A stretch of 64,000 nt of DNA from Devosia sp. LC5 (GCF_000735585.1 NZ_JNNO01000045.1:102001-166000); one strand, 5' to 3'. Shown: positions 47,498-57,878, counted from the first letter of the stretch. Notes: generated from the letters alone by a model not told the origin. A program made the numbers and translations.

Positions 47498-48703
47498 TTA
47501 CCGCGTCGCTGCCGCCAGCGCTTCATAGGAGGCCCGGGTGATAAAGCCATCGGCTACCTCGCCCCGTGCCGCCTGGAACCGGGCATAGGCCGCCTGGCTG
47601 ATCGGCCCGATCCGCCCATCCACCGCCCCGCGATAGAGCCCCAGATCGATCAGCGCCTGCTGAATGGCTTTGCGCTGTGCCAGATTCGGAAAGGCCGTAT
47701 CGCGCGGCCAATCCTGCACAAAGCTGCCGGCACCCTTGAGCCGGTCGGTCATATGGGCCACGCTCATGGCGTAGCTATCGGAGAAATTATAGCCCTTGAG
47801 CACCAGATAATTCCCCGTCATCAGGAATTTCGGGCCATCCTTGCCCGCCGGCACATAGAGGAACACCGGCGTGCGCATATCGGCGAAAGCCCGCCCATTG
47901 GCCCGCGTCACGCCCCGTTCGGCAAAGAACGAAAGCGGACGCAATTGCTCGCGGTCGGCCAGCAGATAATCGAACCCCGCCGGCAGCGCGACCTCAAAGC
48001 CCCAATCCACGCCAGGCTGATAGCCCAGATCGCGCAGGAACTTGGCTGACGTCGCCAGGGCATCGGCCAGCGAATTGTGCAGATCGATCCGCCCGTCGCC
48101 ATCCCCGTCGGTGCCATGCGCCACCACATTGCTCGGATTGACCTGCAGATGCCCGATGGCACCCGCCCATGACCCGACCAAATGCGATGCATCGAGCGGC
48201 CCGCGTTGTACCAAGAGCAGCGCCCCGATCAGATCGGCCTCATCCTCCAGCAGCCGCGTCCGCCGTTGGTGCACCAGCGTTGCCAGTGACCGCACGATGG
48301 GGCGGATCAGGCCCGCATTGCCCAATACCGAGCCATAATCGGTCTCCATGCCCCAGATGGCGCCCAGCAGATAGGGATCGACCCCATAGCGCTGCCCGAT
48401 GGCACTGAACAGGTCGGCATTGCGCGACAGCGCCGCCTTGCCCCGTTCGATCCGGCCGGAGGTCACCCTTCCGTCGATATAGTCCCACATCGGCGTGGTG
48501 AATTCGGGCTGGTTGGTGACCAGGTCCGGCACGCGCGGATCTGGCGTGAGGCCCATCATGACCGCATCATAGGTGGCCGCACCTACGCCCGCCGCCAGAG
48601 CCTTGGCGCGGAAATTGGCGATGAAGCTGTCAAAGCTCTCGACGGGTTGCGCCTGAACGGAGGTGACCAGAAGCAGCAGAAACAGCCCGATCAGGCGAAC
48701 CAT
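47498..48703 (-). CDS. Lytic murein transglycosylase, MltB type
   Basis: A 401-residue exported protein: signal peptide (LIGLFLLLLVTSVQAQ), the SLT_2 / MltB catalytic domain with the acid in GAIWGMETDYGSVLGN and QVNPSNVVAHGTDGDGDG, and a C-terminal peptidoglycan-binding repeat (IQQALIDLGLYRGAVDGRIGPISQAAYARFQ in outline). It cleaves the glycan strand forming anhydromuropeptides. AGGGA lies 7 nt before the ATG. Ten bp separate it from galE. Confidence 0.92.
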   Translation of the reverse strand: MVRLIGLFLLLLVTSVQAQPVESFDSFIANFRAKALAAGVGAATYDAVMMGLTPDPRVPDLVTNQPEFTTPMWDYIDGRVTSGRIERGKAALSRNADLFSAIGQRYGVDPYLLGAIWGMETDYGSVLGNAGLIRPIVRSLATLVHQRRTRLLEDEADLIGALLLVQRGPLDASHLVGSWAGAIGHLQVNPSNVVAHGTDGDGDGRIDLHNSLADALATSAKFLRDLGYQPGVDWGFEVALPAGFDYLLADREQLRPLSFFAERGVTRANGRAFADMRTPVFLYVPAGKDGPKFLMTGNYLVLKGYNFSDSYAMSVAHMTDRLKGAGSFVQDWPRDTAFPNLAQRKAIQQALIDLGLYRGAVDGRIGPISQAAYARFQAARGEVADGFITRASYEALAAATR

Positions 48704-48713
48704 GCGCTTATCC

Positions 48714-49700
48714 CTACCTGTTTCTCACCATCAAGTGTCGTTCCCAATCATAGGCCGACTGCACGATCTCGTTGAGATCATCATGCTGGGGCACCCAGCC
48801 CAGCAGCGAGCGCACCTTCTCGCCAGTCGCGGTGATCGAGGCCGGATCGCCGGCACGGCGAGGGCCTTCCTCGGCCAGAAAGTCGACGCCTGACACGGAT
48901 TTGACGGTATCGACCACCTGGCGCACCGAATAGCCCTGCCCATAGGCGCAATTGAGCGTCGTGCTGTCCCCGCTGCCGCGCAAATGCTTGAGCAGCAGGG
49001 CATGGGCTGCGATCAGGTCGGTGACATGGATATAGTCGCGCACGCAAGTGCCGTCCGGCGTTTCATAATCCGTGCCGAAAATATCCATCTTGGCCCGCTG
49101 CCCCAGCGCCGTCTGGCAGGCAACCTTGATCAAATGCGTCGCCAGCGGCGTCGATTGCCCGCTGCGCTTGCCGGGATCGGCGCCCGCCACGTTGAAATAG
49201 CGCAGCACGCCATAGGTGATTGGATGCGCCGCCGCCACGTCGGAGAGCATCCATTCGGTCATGAGCTTGGAGCGGCCATAGGGCGACATCGGGTTGAGCG
49301 GGGTGGTTTCCACCACCGGCGCCAGCCCGGTCATGCCATAGACGGCGGCGGTCGAGGAGAAAATGAAATGCTTGACCCCGCCCTTGACTGCCGCTTCGAT
49401 CAGATTGCGAGAAGTGGCAGTATTATTGCCGTAATATTTTAGCGGATCGGCAACCGATTCAGGGACCACAATGGAGCCGGCAAAATGCACGATCTCGGTG
49501 ATCTTGTGGGTTTCGATCAGCTTCAGCACAAAATCGATATCGCCGGCATTGCCCTGGACGAATCTGGCGCGTCCATCGATCGCCCAGTCAAACCCGGTGA
49601 CCAGATTGTCCAGCACAACCACGTCTTCCCCGGCGTCGGTGAGGTTGAGCACCATATGGCTGCCGATATAGCCAGCCCCGCCAGTAACCAGTACCGTCAT
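48714..49700 (-). CDS. galE: UDP-glucose 4-epimerase
   Basis: A 328-residue extended SDR: VTGGAGYIGSHMV at the N-terminus, SSTAAVYG with the catalytic Ser, and SPYGRSK with the Tyr and Lys. It interconverts UDP-glucose and UDP-galactose for surface polysaccharides. AGGAG precedes the ATG at 49700; a longer frame from 49751 lies in the promoter region shared with galU. It is divergent from galU, whose product supplies its substrate. Confidence 0.95.
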   Translation of the reverse strand: MTVLVTGGAGYIGSHMVLNLTDAGEDVVVLDNLVTGFDWAIDGRARFVQGNAGDIDFVLKLIETHKITEIVHFAGSIVVPESVADPLKYYGNNTATSRNLIEAAVKGGVKHFIFSSTAAVYGMTGLAPVVETTPLNPMSPYGRSKLMTEWMLSDVAAAHPITYGVLRYFNVAGADPGKRSGQSTPLATHLIKVACQTALGQRAKMDIFGTDYETPDGTCVRDYIHVTDLIAAHALLLKHLRGSGDSTTLNCAYGQGYSVRQVVDTVKSVSGVDFLAEEGPRRAGDPASITATGEKVRSLLGWVPQHDDLNEIVQSAYDWERHLMVRNR

Positions 49701-49796
49701 ACCGTAACTCCTGTCTTGAGAACGCAATTTTGCCCTGATGATATACTGCATGTCTTGAGATAGCTTTACCCCTGTCCCTCAAATGGAGTTCCCGAT

Positions 49797-50681
49797 TTGC
49801 CAAAGCGCGTAAGAACGGCCGTGTTTCCTGTCGCCGGCCTCGGCACCCGGTTCCTGCCGGCCACCAAGGCAATGCCCAAGGAAATGTTGACGGTAGTGGA
49901 CCGCCCACTGATCCAGTATGCGGTCGATGAGGCACGCGAAGCTGGTATCGAGCACTTCGTCTTCGTCACCGGCCGCAACAAGGGCGTCATCGAAGACCAT
50001 TTCGATCGCCAGTTCGAGCTGGAGACTACGCTCGAGGTTCGCGGAAAGAACAAGGCGCTCAGCGAGTTGCGCAAGGACCTGCCTTCGGCCGGCCGCACCA
50101 GTTTTACCCGCCAGCAGGAACCTTTGGGCCTGGGGCACGCCGTGTGGTGCGCCCGCGATATCGTGGGCGATAATCCCTTTGCTCTGCTGTTGCCCGACAT
50201 GCTGTTCAAGGGCGAGCCGGGCGTTTTGCGCCAGATGATGGATGCTTATGAAGAAACCGGCGGCAATGTCATCGCCGTTGAGGAAGTGCCGCCCGCCGAA
50301 GTCTCCTCCTATGGCATCATCGCCCGGGGCGAAGGCGAGGATAATGGCTTCCGCATCACCGGCATGGTGGAAAAGCCCAAGGTGGAAGAAGCCCCCTCGA
50401 ACCTCATGATTTCGGGCCGTTACATCCTGCAGCCCGAGGTGTTCTCGTTGCTGGCCGACCAGCCCAAGGGCGCCGGCGGGGAGATCCAGCTCACCGACGC
50501 CATGCAGACCCTGATGCATACCCAGCCGTTCACCGGCGTCAAATACCAGGGCAAGAGCTTTGACTGCGGCTCCAAGATCGGCTTTTTGACCGCCAATGTG
50601 GTCTATGCCCTCGACCGGGACGATATCCGCGACGGCTTCCTCAAGGAATTGCAGAAGCTCGACCTGGGCGCTCATTTCTAG
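49797..50681 (+). CDS. galU: UTP-glucose-1-phosphate uridylyltransferase
   Basis: A 294-residue pyrophosphorylase of usual length: [21 protein letters not shown] is the nucleotide motif and later EKP supplies the sugar-phosphate Lys. It makes UDP-glucose from UTP and glucose-1-phosphate. Translation begins with TTG at 49797, with GGAG 8 nt upstream; the resulting [14 protein letters not shown]-terminus is canonical. The divergent galE neighbour uses its product. Confidence 0.95.
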   Translation: MPKRVRTAVFPVAGLGTRFLPATKAMPKEMLTVVDRPLIQYAVDEAREAGIEHFVFVTGRNKGVIEDHFDRQFELETTLEVRGKNKALSELRKDLPSAGRTSFTRQQEPLGLGHAVWCARDIVGDNPFALLLPDMLFKGEPGVLRQMMDAYEETGGNVIAVEEVPPAEVSSYGIIARGEGEDNGFRITGMVEKPKVEEAPSNLMISGRYILQPEVFSLLADQPKGAGGEIQLTDAMQTLMHTQPFTGVKYQGKSFDCGSKIGFLTANVVYALDRDDIRDGFLKELQKLDLGAHF

Positions 50682-50688
50682 GCAGACT

Positions 50689-50712
50689 GGCCCGGTCGCG
50701 CACGACCGGGCC
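50689..50712. terminator. Hairpin between galU and the convergent outer-membrane gene
   Basis: GGCCCGGTC (50689-50697) pairs with GACCGGGCC (50704-50712). No T run on either side, so it may act as a bidirectional barrier rather than a classical terminator. Confidence 0.5.
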
Positions 50713-50745
50713 GCCCCAAATCTCCAAGCACAGACCTGCGACAAA

Positions 50746-52074
50746 TCAGCGCGACACGGTCAGCCCGACCATGATGCGGTGGCTGTCTTCGACGCCATCC
50801 GTGGTGCTGTCGCTGTGGGAAAAATCGTAATCTGCCGACACTGTGGTATGCGGGCCGAGCCGATAATCGGCACCAACACCATAGCCGTTACCATCCTTGG
50901 TCTCGGAACTGCCCTCGTAGCGGGTCGTGCTCCAATCGGCTGAGGCCCGTAGCGCCAGCCAGGAATTGACCGCGTAACCTATCTCGCCGCTTGCTGCATA
51001 GCGCACGGCTGTCGTGCCGGCCGAAGTGGGGCCGGGCGGCTCGACGCTGGTCGATAGGGCGCCGCTCAGGCGCCAGCGGTCGTCGGGGGTGAAGGTGACG
51101 CGGGCGTTGTAGAGATGTGTGACCACCTCGCCCAGGCTTGCCTCATCGAACCGGCGCAGGTTGAGGCCGGTCGAGGCCGTAGCCTGCCAAACACTGCTCC
51201 AGCGCCCGGTGACGCCGGCCTCGATGCTGGCCTCGCTGGCATCGGTCTTGATCAGCAAGACCGATGAGGGATGGTCGAACATGTCCCGGCCCAGGCCCGC
51301 TCGGCCGAAGACTTCAAAGATCGGCGTCATCTGGAAGCCCAGCCGCAATCCCGAGTCCAGCGCCCAGACAGCGCGATCGGCATTGTCGACGATGCTGCCG
51401 TCCGTCAGGCCCGTTTCGCCGTAGACGCTGCGCTGCACCGCCCCGGTTACGCCCAGATTGAAGCGGCCGAACTTGCGGGTCACGCCAAGCTCAACGCCGC
51501 CGGAAATGCGCTGCGGCGGGTCCGCGATATTGCTGGCTACGCCCGGCATGCCGGGCAGGTCCTGCGTGAGGGAGAAATTGGCGTCGGCCGAGGCCAGGGT
51601 TTCCCGATCGAGCGCGTAATCGCCGGACAAGTTGAGCCGTAGCGCGGTGACATCGACCTGCCCGTCATCGGGCCGGGTCACTTCGGCTTCGGCATCGAGG
51701 CCAATGTCCGAGCGCGACCCCACATGGTTCAGCGCTACGCTGGGGACCAGTCGCGTGTCGAACCGCTCTCTTTGGGTACTCTGGGTATAGGTGCCGCGCA
51801 GCGCCACCGACCAATCGACGTCGAAGAATGGATCATAGGGCTCGGGAACGCCGCTGCCATCGGCCAATACCGGGCCGGCAGCGGGATAGATATCGGGCAG
51901 CAGCCGCTGATTGTCGGTGCCCGAGCCATCTCCGGCGGGATGCTCGGAACCGGCCAGGGCCGGGCCAGCAAGGCAAGCGACGCCAAGCGCAACAGCGCTG
52001 GCCCATTGTCCCGATTGCCGTATGCGCCAGGGCAAGGTCCGCTCCGCCAGCTGAAGGAAATCAGCCCGCGACAA
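50746..52074 (-). CDS. Outer-membrane beta-barrel protein
   Basis: A 442-residue exported protein with a signal-like hydrophobic stretch (ASAVALGVACLAGPALAG) and many alternating amphipathic strands ending in a C-terminal aromatic-free Arg (VGLTVSR). Strands such as NLGVTGAVQRSVYGETG and TTVSADYDFSHSDSTTDG are typical of outer-membrane barrels of the BBP2 type. Function is unknown; a pore or polysaccharide-export role is possible beside galE/galU. The frame opens with TTG at 52074, which is uncertain. Confidence 0.8.
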   Translation of the reverse strand: MSRADFLQLAERTLPWRIRQSGQWASAVALGVACLAGPALAGSEHPAGDGSGTDNQRLLPDIYPAAGPVLADGSGVPEPYDPFFDVDWSVALRGTYTQSTQRERFDTRLVPSVALNHVGSRSDIGLDAEAEVTRPDDGQVDVTALRLNLSGDYALDRETLASADANFSLTQDLPGMPGVASNIADPPQRISGGVELGVTRKFGRFNLGVTGAVQRSVYGETGLTDGSIVDNADRAVWALDSGLRLGFQMTPIFEVFGRAGLGRDMFDHPSSVLLIKTDASEASIEAGVTGRWSSVWQATASTGLNLRRFDEASLGEVVTHLYNARVTFTPDDRWRLSGALSTSVEPPGPTSAGTTAVRYAASGEIGYAVNSWLALRASADWSTTRYEGSSETKDGNGYGVGADYRLGPHTTVSADYDFSHSDSTTDGVEDSHRIMVGLTVSR

Positions 52075-52135
52075 TGAAAGTCCGGGCCTTACCCAATCCT
52101 TTCATCTTATGGTTAACGAAAGTTTGCTGACGCCG

Positions 52136-52588
52136 TCAGGAAATCGGCTCGACCTTGAGTACCGCGCCATCGCTGCCGACAATCCGCACCCGCGCGCCCA
52201 CAGGCAGGTCCGGTCCGGCAACGCGCCACACCGAATCTCCCAGCACGATCCGCCCGAACCCGCCCGCAATGGGCTGTTCCAGCACGGCTTCCTGGCCGAT
52301 ATAGCGATCAGCGCGGCGGTTGAGATAGGGGCTGTCATTGGCCGTTTCACGGCCGCGGCTCCAACGGGTCCACAGGAAGATTGTCACCAGCGACAATGCC
52401 CCGAAGATCAGCCATTGCAGCGGCCAGCTGATCGGCTGGAACAGGGTGAGCACGCCCACAATAAGCCCCGATACACCCATCCACAGCAGGAAGCCGCCGG
52501 GCACCACCAGCTCAAGCGCCAAAAGGATCAGCCCGGCAACGATCCAGGACCATGGGCCATAGTCGGCAATGAACTGCACGACCTGCAT
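52136..52588 (-). CDS. NfeD-family membrane protein
   Basis: A 150-residue protein: two or three N-terminal membrane segments (WSWIVAGLILLALELVVPGG, LLWMGVSGLIVGVLTL, QWLIFGALSLVTIFLW) followed by a soluble OB-fold tail (AVLEQPIAGGFGRIVLGDSVWRVAG). NfeD proteins partner SPFH-domain proteins in membrane microdomain organisation or proteolysis. It lies 9 bp downstream of the SPFH gene and is co-transcribed. Confidence 0.92.
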   Translation of the reverse strand: MQVVQFIADYGPWSWIVAGLILLALELVVPGGFLLWMGVSGLIVGVLTLFQPISWPLQWLIFGALSLVTIFLWTRWSRGRETANDSPYLNRRADRYIGQEAVLEQPIAGGFGRIVLGDSVWRVAGPDLPVGARVRIVGSDGAVLKVEPIS

Positions 52589-52597
52589 CTGAGCCTC

Positions 52598-53590
52598 CTA
52601 TTGCGTGGAACCCGTCGAGGGCGGGCGGCTCGGACGCGCCGCTGCTGGAGCGCCGCCACCGAAGGTTTCCTTGGCGATCTCGGCAATGCCGCCGATCGCG
52701 CCGATAACGCTGGAGGCTTCCACCGGCAGCATCAGGATTTTCTGATTGGGGGAGGTGGCGATGGCTTCCAGCGCCTTGATGTAATTATTGGCCACGAAAT
52801 AGTTGATGGCCTGCACATTGCCCGAGGCAATGGCGTCGCTCACCATCTGGGTAGCCTTGGCTTCGGCTTCGGCCGAGCGTTCGCGGGCCTCGGCGTCGCG
52901 GAAGGCGGCTTCGCGGCGACCTTCGGCTTCAAGCACTTGCGCCTGCTTGGCACCTTCGGCCTGCAGGATTGCCGATTGGCGGCGTCCCTCGGCTTCAAGA
53001 ATGGCCGCGCGTTTCTCGCGCTCGGCCTTCATCTGGCGGCCCATGGAATCGACCAGATCCTTGGGAGGATCGATATCCTTGATCTCGATACGGGTGATCT
53101 TGATGCCCCAGGGCGACACGGCCGTATCGACCACGCGCAGCAGGCGCTCATTGATCTCGTCGCGATGGCTGAGCAGTTCATCGAGATCCATCGAGCCCAT
53201 CACCGTACGGATATTGGTCATGGTGAGGTTGAGAATGGCGTTCTCCAGCCCCGAAATCTCATAGGCCGCGGCAGCCGCATCCAGAATTTGGTAGAAGGTC
53301 ACGCCATTGGCCGTGATCGAGGCATTGTCGCGGGTAATGACTTCCTGGTGCGGAACGTCGAGCACCTGTTCCATGACATTGATCTTCTTGCCCACCGTAT
53401 CGATGAAGGGCACGATCAGGTTGAGGCCGGGCTTGAGGGTGCGGGTATATTTGCCGAACCGCTCGATGGTGTAGTTAAATCCCTGCGGCACCGTCTTGGC
53501 CCCGGCAAACAGGACCAGCAGCGCCAATATGCCCAGGCCGATCAGCGTGATGCTGAGCCCGTCCAGTGCAAAGCCGTTGGTGATTTCCAT
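52598..53590 (-). CDS. SPFH/Band 7 (stomatin-like, QmcA type) membrane protein
   Basis: A 330-residue protein: an N-terminal membrane helix ([19 protein letters not shown]), the Band 7 core ([24 protein letters not shown] in outline) and a long helical coiled tail ([33 protein letters not shown] repeats). It matches QmcA/slipin proteins that form oligomeric membrane cages with FtsH or NfeD partners. GGGAGA precedes the ATG at 53590; two earlier in-frame ATGs lack ribosome sites. NfeD follows directly. Confidence 0.93.
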   Translation of the reverse strand: MEITNGFALDGLSITLIGLGILALLVLFAGAKTVPQGFNYTIERFGKYTRTLKPGLNLIVPFIDTVGKKINVMEQVLDVPHQEVITRDNASITANGVTFYQILDAAAAAYEISGLENAILNLTMTNIRTVMGSMDLDELLSHRDEINERLLRVVDTAVSPWGIKITRIEIKDIDPPKDLVDSMGRQMKAEREKRAAILEAEGRRQSAILQAEGAKQAQVLEAEGRREAAFRDAEARERSAEAEAKATQMVSDAIASGNVQAINYFVANNYIKALEAIATSPNQKILMLPVEASSVIGAIGGIAEIAKETFGGGAPAAARPSRPPSTGSTQ

Positions 53591-53666
53591 CAGCGATTCT
53601 CCCTTATTCTTCATGGCGGCGACATTAGGCAGGCGCGCCCCTTTGGGCAATCTGTTCCGGCGGAAC

Positions 53667-54347
53667 TCATGGCATGGGCGTATTGAGCCGCCGGTCTACG
53701 ATCAGCGTCACGGCAATTACCACAAAGGCAAAAATCACCATGCCCAACGCCAACAGGTGGGCGTGGCCCCATTGCAGCCGCTCGACATAGTCGTAGAGGG
53801 CGATGGCGATGACCTTGGTCTGGCCCGGAATATTGCCGCCGATCATCAGCACGACGCCAAATTCCCCCACCGTATGGGCAAAGGTCATCACCGCCCCGGT
53901 AATATAGCCCGGCCGCGCCAGCGGCAGCACCACGCGCCAAAAGCGCTGCCAATTGCTGGCGCCCAGGCTTGATGCAGCTTCCAGCGGCTCATTGCCGATG
54001 GCGGCAAAGGCATTGCGCAGCGGCTGGATCATGAAGGGCAGGGAATAAAAGAAGGAGCCGATAACCAGACCCGTAAACGAAAAGGCCAGCGTGCGTCCGC
54101 CCCAGAGCCCGGCAATCCAGCCGCCCGGCCCGTTGGGACCCAGCGCCAGCAGCAGATAGAACCCCAGCACGGTTGGCGGCAGCACTAGCGGCATCGACAC
54201 CAGGGCACCCACCATTTCACGATATCGGCTCTGGCTACGCGCCAGCCACAAGGCAATCGGGGTGCCCGCCAAAAGCAGGATGAGCGTATTGATGGCCGCA
54301 AGGCTCAGCGTCAGGCTGACCGGCTGCCAGATTTCAACAAGGCTCAT
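53667..54347 (-). CDS. modB: Molybdate ABC transporter permease
   Basis: A 226-residue permease with five to six membrane helices, including [23 protein letters not shown] at the N-terminus, and the EAAxxLG loop ([29 protein letters not shown]) that contacts the ATPase. It moves molybdate across the inner membrane with ModA and ModC. modA lies 15 bp upstream; no ATPase gene follows. Confidence 0.93.
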   Translation of the reverse strand: MSLVEIWQPVSLTLSLAAINTLILLLAGTPIALWLARSQSRYREMVGALVSMPLVLPPTVLGFYLLLALGPNGPGGWIAGLWGGRTLAFSFTGLVIGSFFYSLPFMIQPLRNAFAAIGNEPLEAASSLGASNWQRFWRVVLPLARPGYITGAVMTFAHTVGEFGVVLMIGGNIPGQTKVIAIALYDYVERLQWGHAHLLALGMVIFAFVVIAVTLIVDRRLNTPMP

Positions 54348-54362
54348 CCCACCGCGTCCTGT

Positions 54363-55094
54363 TTAGTCGACCGCATAGCCCGCGGCTTTGATCACCGCCA
54401 CCGCCTTGTCACTTTTGAGGAAATCGATAAACGCCGTCGCCGCCGGGTTGGCCTGCCCAGTCTTGAGCAGCACGGCGTCTTGCCGGATCGGCTCGTGGAA
54501 ACCCGATGGCACGAGCCACACACTATCCTTGCCCATCACTTGGCTCACCGCAACAAAACCCAGCTCCGCATTGCCGCTTTCGACAAATTGCAGCGTCTGG
54601 CTGATATTTTCACCCGTCACCAGCCGGGGCGCCACCATGTCATATATGCCCATGGCCTTCAGCGTTTGCACCGCGGCCTTGCCATAGGGCGCCGCCTCGG
54701 GGTCGGCGATAGCGAGCTTGTCGAACGGCCCCTTTAGGACAGCCTCGCCATCCCCCACCACCAGCGAGGTCGAATAGAGCGCCAGCGTACCGATGGCATA
54801 GGTGAACACACTGCCATCCACTCCGAACCCGTCCTTCACCGCCCTGGTCGGCCGCTCATCATCGGCCGCCAGCAGGATTTCAAACGGCGCGCCCTGGGTG
54901 ATCTGGGTATAGAGCTGGCCCGTGGCCCCGAAGCTGAGAACGAGGTCGTGCCCGGTCTCGGTCTTGAACCGAACCGCGAGCTCTTCAGCAACCTTGGTGA
55001 AATTGGCCGCGACGGCCACGTCGACGCTGTCGGCGTAGGCAGCGCTGGAGGCCAGCAATCCAGCCAGGAGTGTGCCCAGGAAAACACGCTTCAT
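54363..55094 (-). CDS. modA: Molybdate-binding periplasmic protein
   Basis: A 243-residue binding protein with a signal peptide (VFLGTLLAGLLASSAAYA). VDVAVAANFTKVAEELAVRF and LVLSFGATGQLYTQITQGAPFEILLAADDE match ModA, with the Ser, Thr and Ala sites that bind the oxyanion. It delivers molybdate to ModB. It is preceded by the modE-type gene on the same strand. Confidence 0.93.
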   Translation of the reverse strand: MKRVFLGTLLAGLLASSAAYADSVDVAVAANFTKVAEELAVRFKTETGHDLVLSFGATGQLYTQITQGAPFEILLAADDERPTRAVKDGFGVDGSVFTYAIGTLALYSTSLVVGDGEAVLKGPFDKLAIADPEAAPYGKAAVQTLKAMGIYDMVAPRLVTGENISQTLQFVESGNAELGFVAVSQVMGKDSVWLVPSGFHEPIRQDAVLLKTGQANPAATAFIDFLKSDKAVAVIKAAGYAVD

Positions 55095-55159
55095 CGACAG
55101 CTCCGATATGTTTTGAAGGCCATATCGGTTTTGGCAAAGCCATGGCTTGTCCGCAAGCG

Positions 55160-55528
55160 CTATTTCCGTGACGCTATATCGAGCATGGCCCGCAATGCCG
55201 CCACATCTCCGGCAATCGCCGCCCGCGTCTTGTCCTGCATCTGGCGATAATGCCCCAGCACGACCTTGCCGGCTTCGGTCAACTGCGCCCCACCCTGAGC
55301 CGCCCCGCCACGGCTGGATTCCACCAGCACGATGCCAAAGCCCTCATTGAGCGCCTGCACCAGCCCCCAGGCCCGCTTGTAGCTCATGCCCATGGCCTTG
55401 CCCGCCGCCGAGATGGACCCGGTGCTGCCGATCAATTCCAGCAAATCCGCGCGGCCCGGTCCTAGATAGCCTGTTTCGGTGAGGGTGACGCGCAGATGGC
55501 TGAGGCCGTCGGCGGGGACCCCGGCCAT
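55160..55528 (-). CDS. modE: ModE-type winged-helix regulator (DNA-binding domain only)
   Basis: A 122-residue protein: the winged helix of the ModE N-terminal domain, GRADLLELIGSTGSISAAGKAMGMSYKRAWGLV in outline, then RGGAAQGGAQLTEAGKVVLGHYRQM. It lacks the molybdate-binding MOP domains of full ModE, as do many alphaproteobacterial homologues; how molybdate is sensed is then unclear. It is close to modA and likely controls it. The ATG at 55528 lies 4 nt after the eda stop; a longer frame into eda is rejected. Confidence 0.87.
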   Translation of the reverse strand: MAGVPADGLSHLRVTLTETGYLGPGRADLLELIGSTGSISAAGKAMGMSYKRAWGLVQALNEGFGIVLVESSRGGAAQGGAQLTEAGKVVLGHYRQMQDKTRAAIAGDVAALRAMLDIASRK

Positions 55529-55532
55529 GGCA

Positions 55533-56168
55533 TTAGCCCCTGAGAGCCGCAGCCTCGCGGGCCAGAGCTTCGATGCGGGCAAAATCATTGGCCGCCAGCG
55601 CGTCGGCCGGCATGATCCAGCTGCCGCCGACGCAGATCACATTGGACAGGCCCAGATAAATCTTGGCCTTGGCGGGATCGATACCACCGGTGGGGCAGAA
55701 GGTGATGTCGGGCAGGGGCGAAGCGAAAGCCTTGAGTACCGGGGCGCCGCCATTGGCCTCGGCCGGGAAGAATTTGAGGAAACTGTAGCCCCGCTCGGCC
55801 GCCGTCATGGCTTCGCTGGGCGTAGCAATGCCGGGCAGCAGGGGAATGCCGATATCGTCGGCTGCGTCCAGAATGCGTGGGGAAATGCCAGGCGACACCA
55901 TGAACCGGCAGCCGGCATCCACCGATTGCTTCATATGGGTGGCGTTGCGCACCGTGCCCGAGCCGACAATGGCGCCGGTGACCTTGGCCATTTCTTCCAT
56001 CACCTTGAGCGCGTTGGGTGTGCGCAGGGTGACTTCCAAGATCGGCAACCCGCCTGCCACCAGGGCTTCGGCCAGGGGCTGTGCCTGGGACACGTCATCA
56101 AGAATGATCACCGGCACGACCGGAGCCAGCGACAGGATGGAACGGATGGCGGACGCGTCTTGCGGCAT
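55533..56168 (-). CDS. eda: KDPG / 4-hydroxy-2-oxoglutarate aldolase
   Basis: A 211-residue class I aldolase of the usual length. PILEVTLRTPNAL, then VGSGTVRN and SPGISPRIL, with the Schiff-base Lys in FLKFFPAEANGG and the phosphate site PTGGIDPAKA. It splits 2-keto-3-deoxy-6-phosphogluconate into pyruvate and glyceraldehyde-3-phosphate in the Entner-Doudoroff route. GAGAGG precedes the ATG at 56168. modE follows after 4 nt and may be co-transcribed. Confidence 0.94.
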   Translation of the reverse strand: MPQDASAIRSILSLAPVVPVIILDDVSQAQPLAEALVAGGLPILEVTLRTPNALKVMEEMAKVTGAIVGSGTVRNATHMKQSVDAGCRFMVSPGISPRILDAADDIGIPLLPGIATPSEAMTAAERGYSFLKFFPAEANGGAPVLKAFASPLPDITFCPTGGIDPAKAKIYLGLSNVICVGGSWIMPADALAANDFARIEALAREAAALRG

Positions 56169-56290
56169 GGCTCGGCCTCTCGAAAGGAACGTTGAGGAAC
56201 GGTTAGGCGCATGGAAAAATTCCCGCAACCCCGTTCATTGAAAAGCCGTCAAATAATCCCTAGGTTCCGCCCCACCATGGGGAGGCCATT

Positions 56291-57358
56291 ATGGTTCAGA
56301 CGATCAATGCCACGACGCCGCTGGATGAAGCGCGCGCCATTCTGGCCCAAAATTTCGATCTTAAATTCTCCAAGGCCATCGAGCGGGCCACCGAAACGGT
56401 GTTCGATCGCGTCAAGGACAAGATTCCCGCCATCGAATGGCCCTTCTATGCGCCGCTGATTTTCGAGATCAACCGGCTCAAGAAGGAAAAGGATGCGGTC
56501 ATCCTGGCGCATAATTACCAGACCCCGCAAATCTATCACGGCGTCGCCGATATCGTGGGCGATAGCCTACAGCTGGCCATTGAAGCCACCAAGGTCACCC
56601 AATCGGTCATCGTGCAATGCGGCGTGCATTTCATGGCCGAGACCAGCAAATTGCTCAATCCAAGCAAGACCGTGTTGATCCCCGATAGCCGCGCCGGCTG
56701 CTCGCTCGCGTCCTCAATCACCGTCGAGGACGTGATGGCCATGCGCGAAATGTATCCCGGTGTGCCTGTCGTCACCTATGTCAACACTTCCGCGGCGGTC
56801 AAAGCCGTCACCGACGTGTGCTGCACCTCCTCCAACGCCCTCGACATCGTCAATCGCGTCGAGGGCGATACGGTGATCATGATCCCCGATCAATATCTGG
56901 CGCAGAACACCGCCAAAAAGACGCATAAGAAAATCATCACCTGGGCCGGCGCCTGTGAGGTGCACGAAACCTTCACCGCCGATGATATTGCCGAATTGCG
57001 CCATGCCTATCCCAGCGCCAAGATCATCGCGCACCCCGAATGCCCGCCCGAAGTGATCGACGCGGTAGACTTTGCCGGCTCGACCGCCGCCATGATCGAT
57101 TGGGTCAAGACCGAGCGCCCCGCCCGTGTGGTCATGGTCACCGAATGCTCCATGTCGGACAATGTCGCCAGCGAAACCACCGGTGTCGATTTCCTGCGCG
57201 GCTGCAATATCTGCCCGCATATGAAGCGCATCAATCTTGAAAACGTACTCTGGTCGCTCCACACGATGAGCGAGGAAGTCACCGTGCCCGCCGATATTAT
57301 TCCCCCGGCCCGTCTGGCGGTGGAACGCATGATCGAGATGAGCCGGAAAGGCGATTAG
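56291..57358 (+). CDS. nadA: Quinolinate synthase
   Basis: A 355-residue Nad[21 protein letters not shown] near the N-terminus, [14 protein letters not shown] and [10 protein letters not shown] carry the three cluster cysteines for the essential [4Fe-4S]. It condenses iminoaspartate with dihydroxyacetone phosphate to give quinolinate. GGGAGG lies 5 nt before the ATG. nadB is 520 bp downstream with a minus-strand HNH gene between; nadC is not seen. Confidence 0.96.
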   Translation: MVQTINATTPLDEARAILAQNFDLKFSKAIERATETVFDRVKDKIPAIEWPFYAPLIFEINRLKKEKDAVILAHNYQTPQIYHGVADIVGDSLQLAIEATKVTQSVIVQCGVHFMAETSKLLNPSKTVLIPDSRAGCSLASSITVEDVMAMREMYPGVPVVTYVNTSAAVKAVTDVCCTSSNALDIVNRVEGDTVIMIPDQYLAQNTAKKTHKKIITWAGACEVHETFTADDIAELRHAYPSAKIIAHPECPPEVIDAVDFAGSTAAMIDWVKTERPARVVMVTECSMSDNVASETTGVDFLRGCNICPHMKRINLENVLWSLHTMSEEVTVPADIIPPARLAVERMIEMSRKGD

Positions 57359-57798
57359 CGGCCGCGGCTGAAGCGCCGGTGATAGGCGAGATGGGTCTGC
57401 GCCGGCCGGAAGATTTTTTCGGCCGGCAGATGGAGGGAGTTTCGCAGCAGGGCGAGGTTCTCCGGCGAGAGCAGGTCCGTATTGGGAACGATGATCCGGT
57501 AGTCGTCCTCGATCAGGATGGAGCCGGTCACGAAATCGGTCGACAGCGCATTGACCACCGGCAGGTAGTTGCTGATGGCCAGCGGACCGCCATGTTCCCG
57601 CGGTTGCAGCGCCACAATGTCGAGATCGGGATGCAGCAGCCCCGGAGCCGGCTCAAAGCGCGTTCCGCTCAGCGCGCATCTATGGCCATAGACTGTCAGC
57701 ACCAGCCGATAGAGACCCTCGTAAACCTCCATCGGTGCGCCCGCCGCAAAACCGCGCTGCGGAAAATCACCAAAGCCGTTATTGTCCGCACCACTCAA
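57355..57798 (-). CDS. Degenerate HNH-like protein
   Basis: A 147-residue protein resembling the C-terminal HNH domain of restriction-like enzymes: [19 protein letters not shown] matches the first conserved segment. The expected catalytic histidines are missing: [11 protein letters not shown] replaces the usual AAHI motif and [13 protein letters not shown] the N-x-H segment. It is therefore probably inactive as a nuclease or has another role. It starts with TTG, overlaps nadA by 4 bp at its end and lies antisense between nadA and nadB. Confidence 0.72.
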   Translation of the reverse strand: MSGADNNGFGDFPQRGFAAGAPMEVYEGLYRLVLTVYGHRCALSGTRFEPAPGLLHPDLDIVALQPREHGGPLAISNYLPVVNALSTDFVTGSILIEDDYRIIVPNTDLLSPENLALLRNSLHLPAEKIFRPAQTHLAYHRRFSRGR

Positions 57799-57878
57799 TC
57801 GCCCGCTCCCCTTGGCATACGTATTTGACCATAGAGAGAAACGCGGGCAATGAGAACCGGCTGGCCAAGGGAACGTTC

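Noticed and set aside
49701..49796. Defined galE/galU divergent promoters
   Set aside because: TATACT at 49742 is a plausible -10 but no -35 has acceptable spacing, so I did not annotate it.
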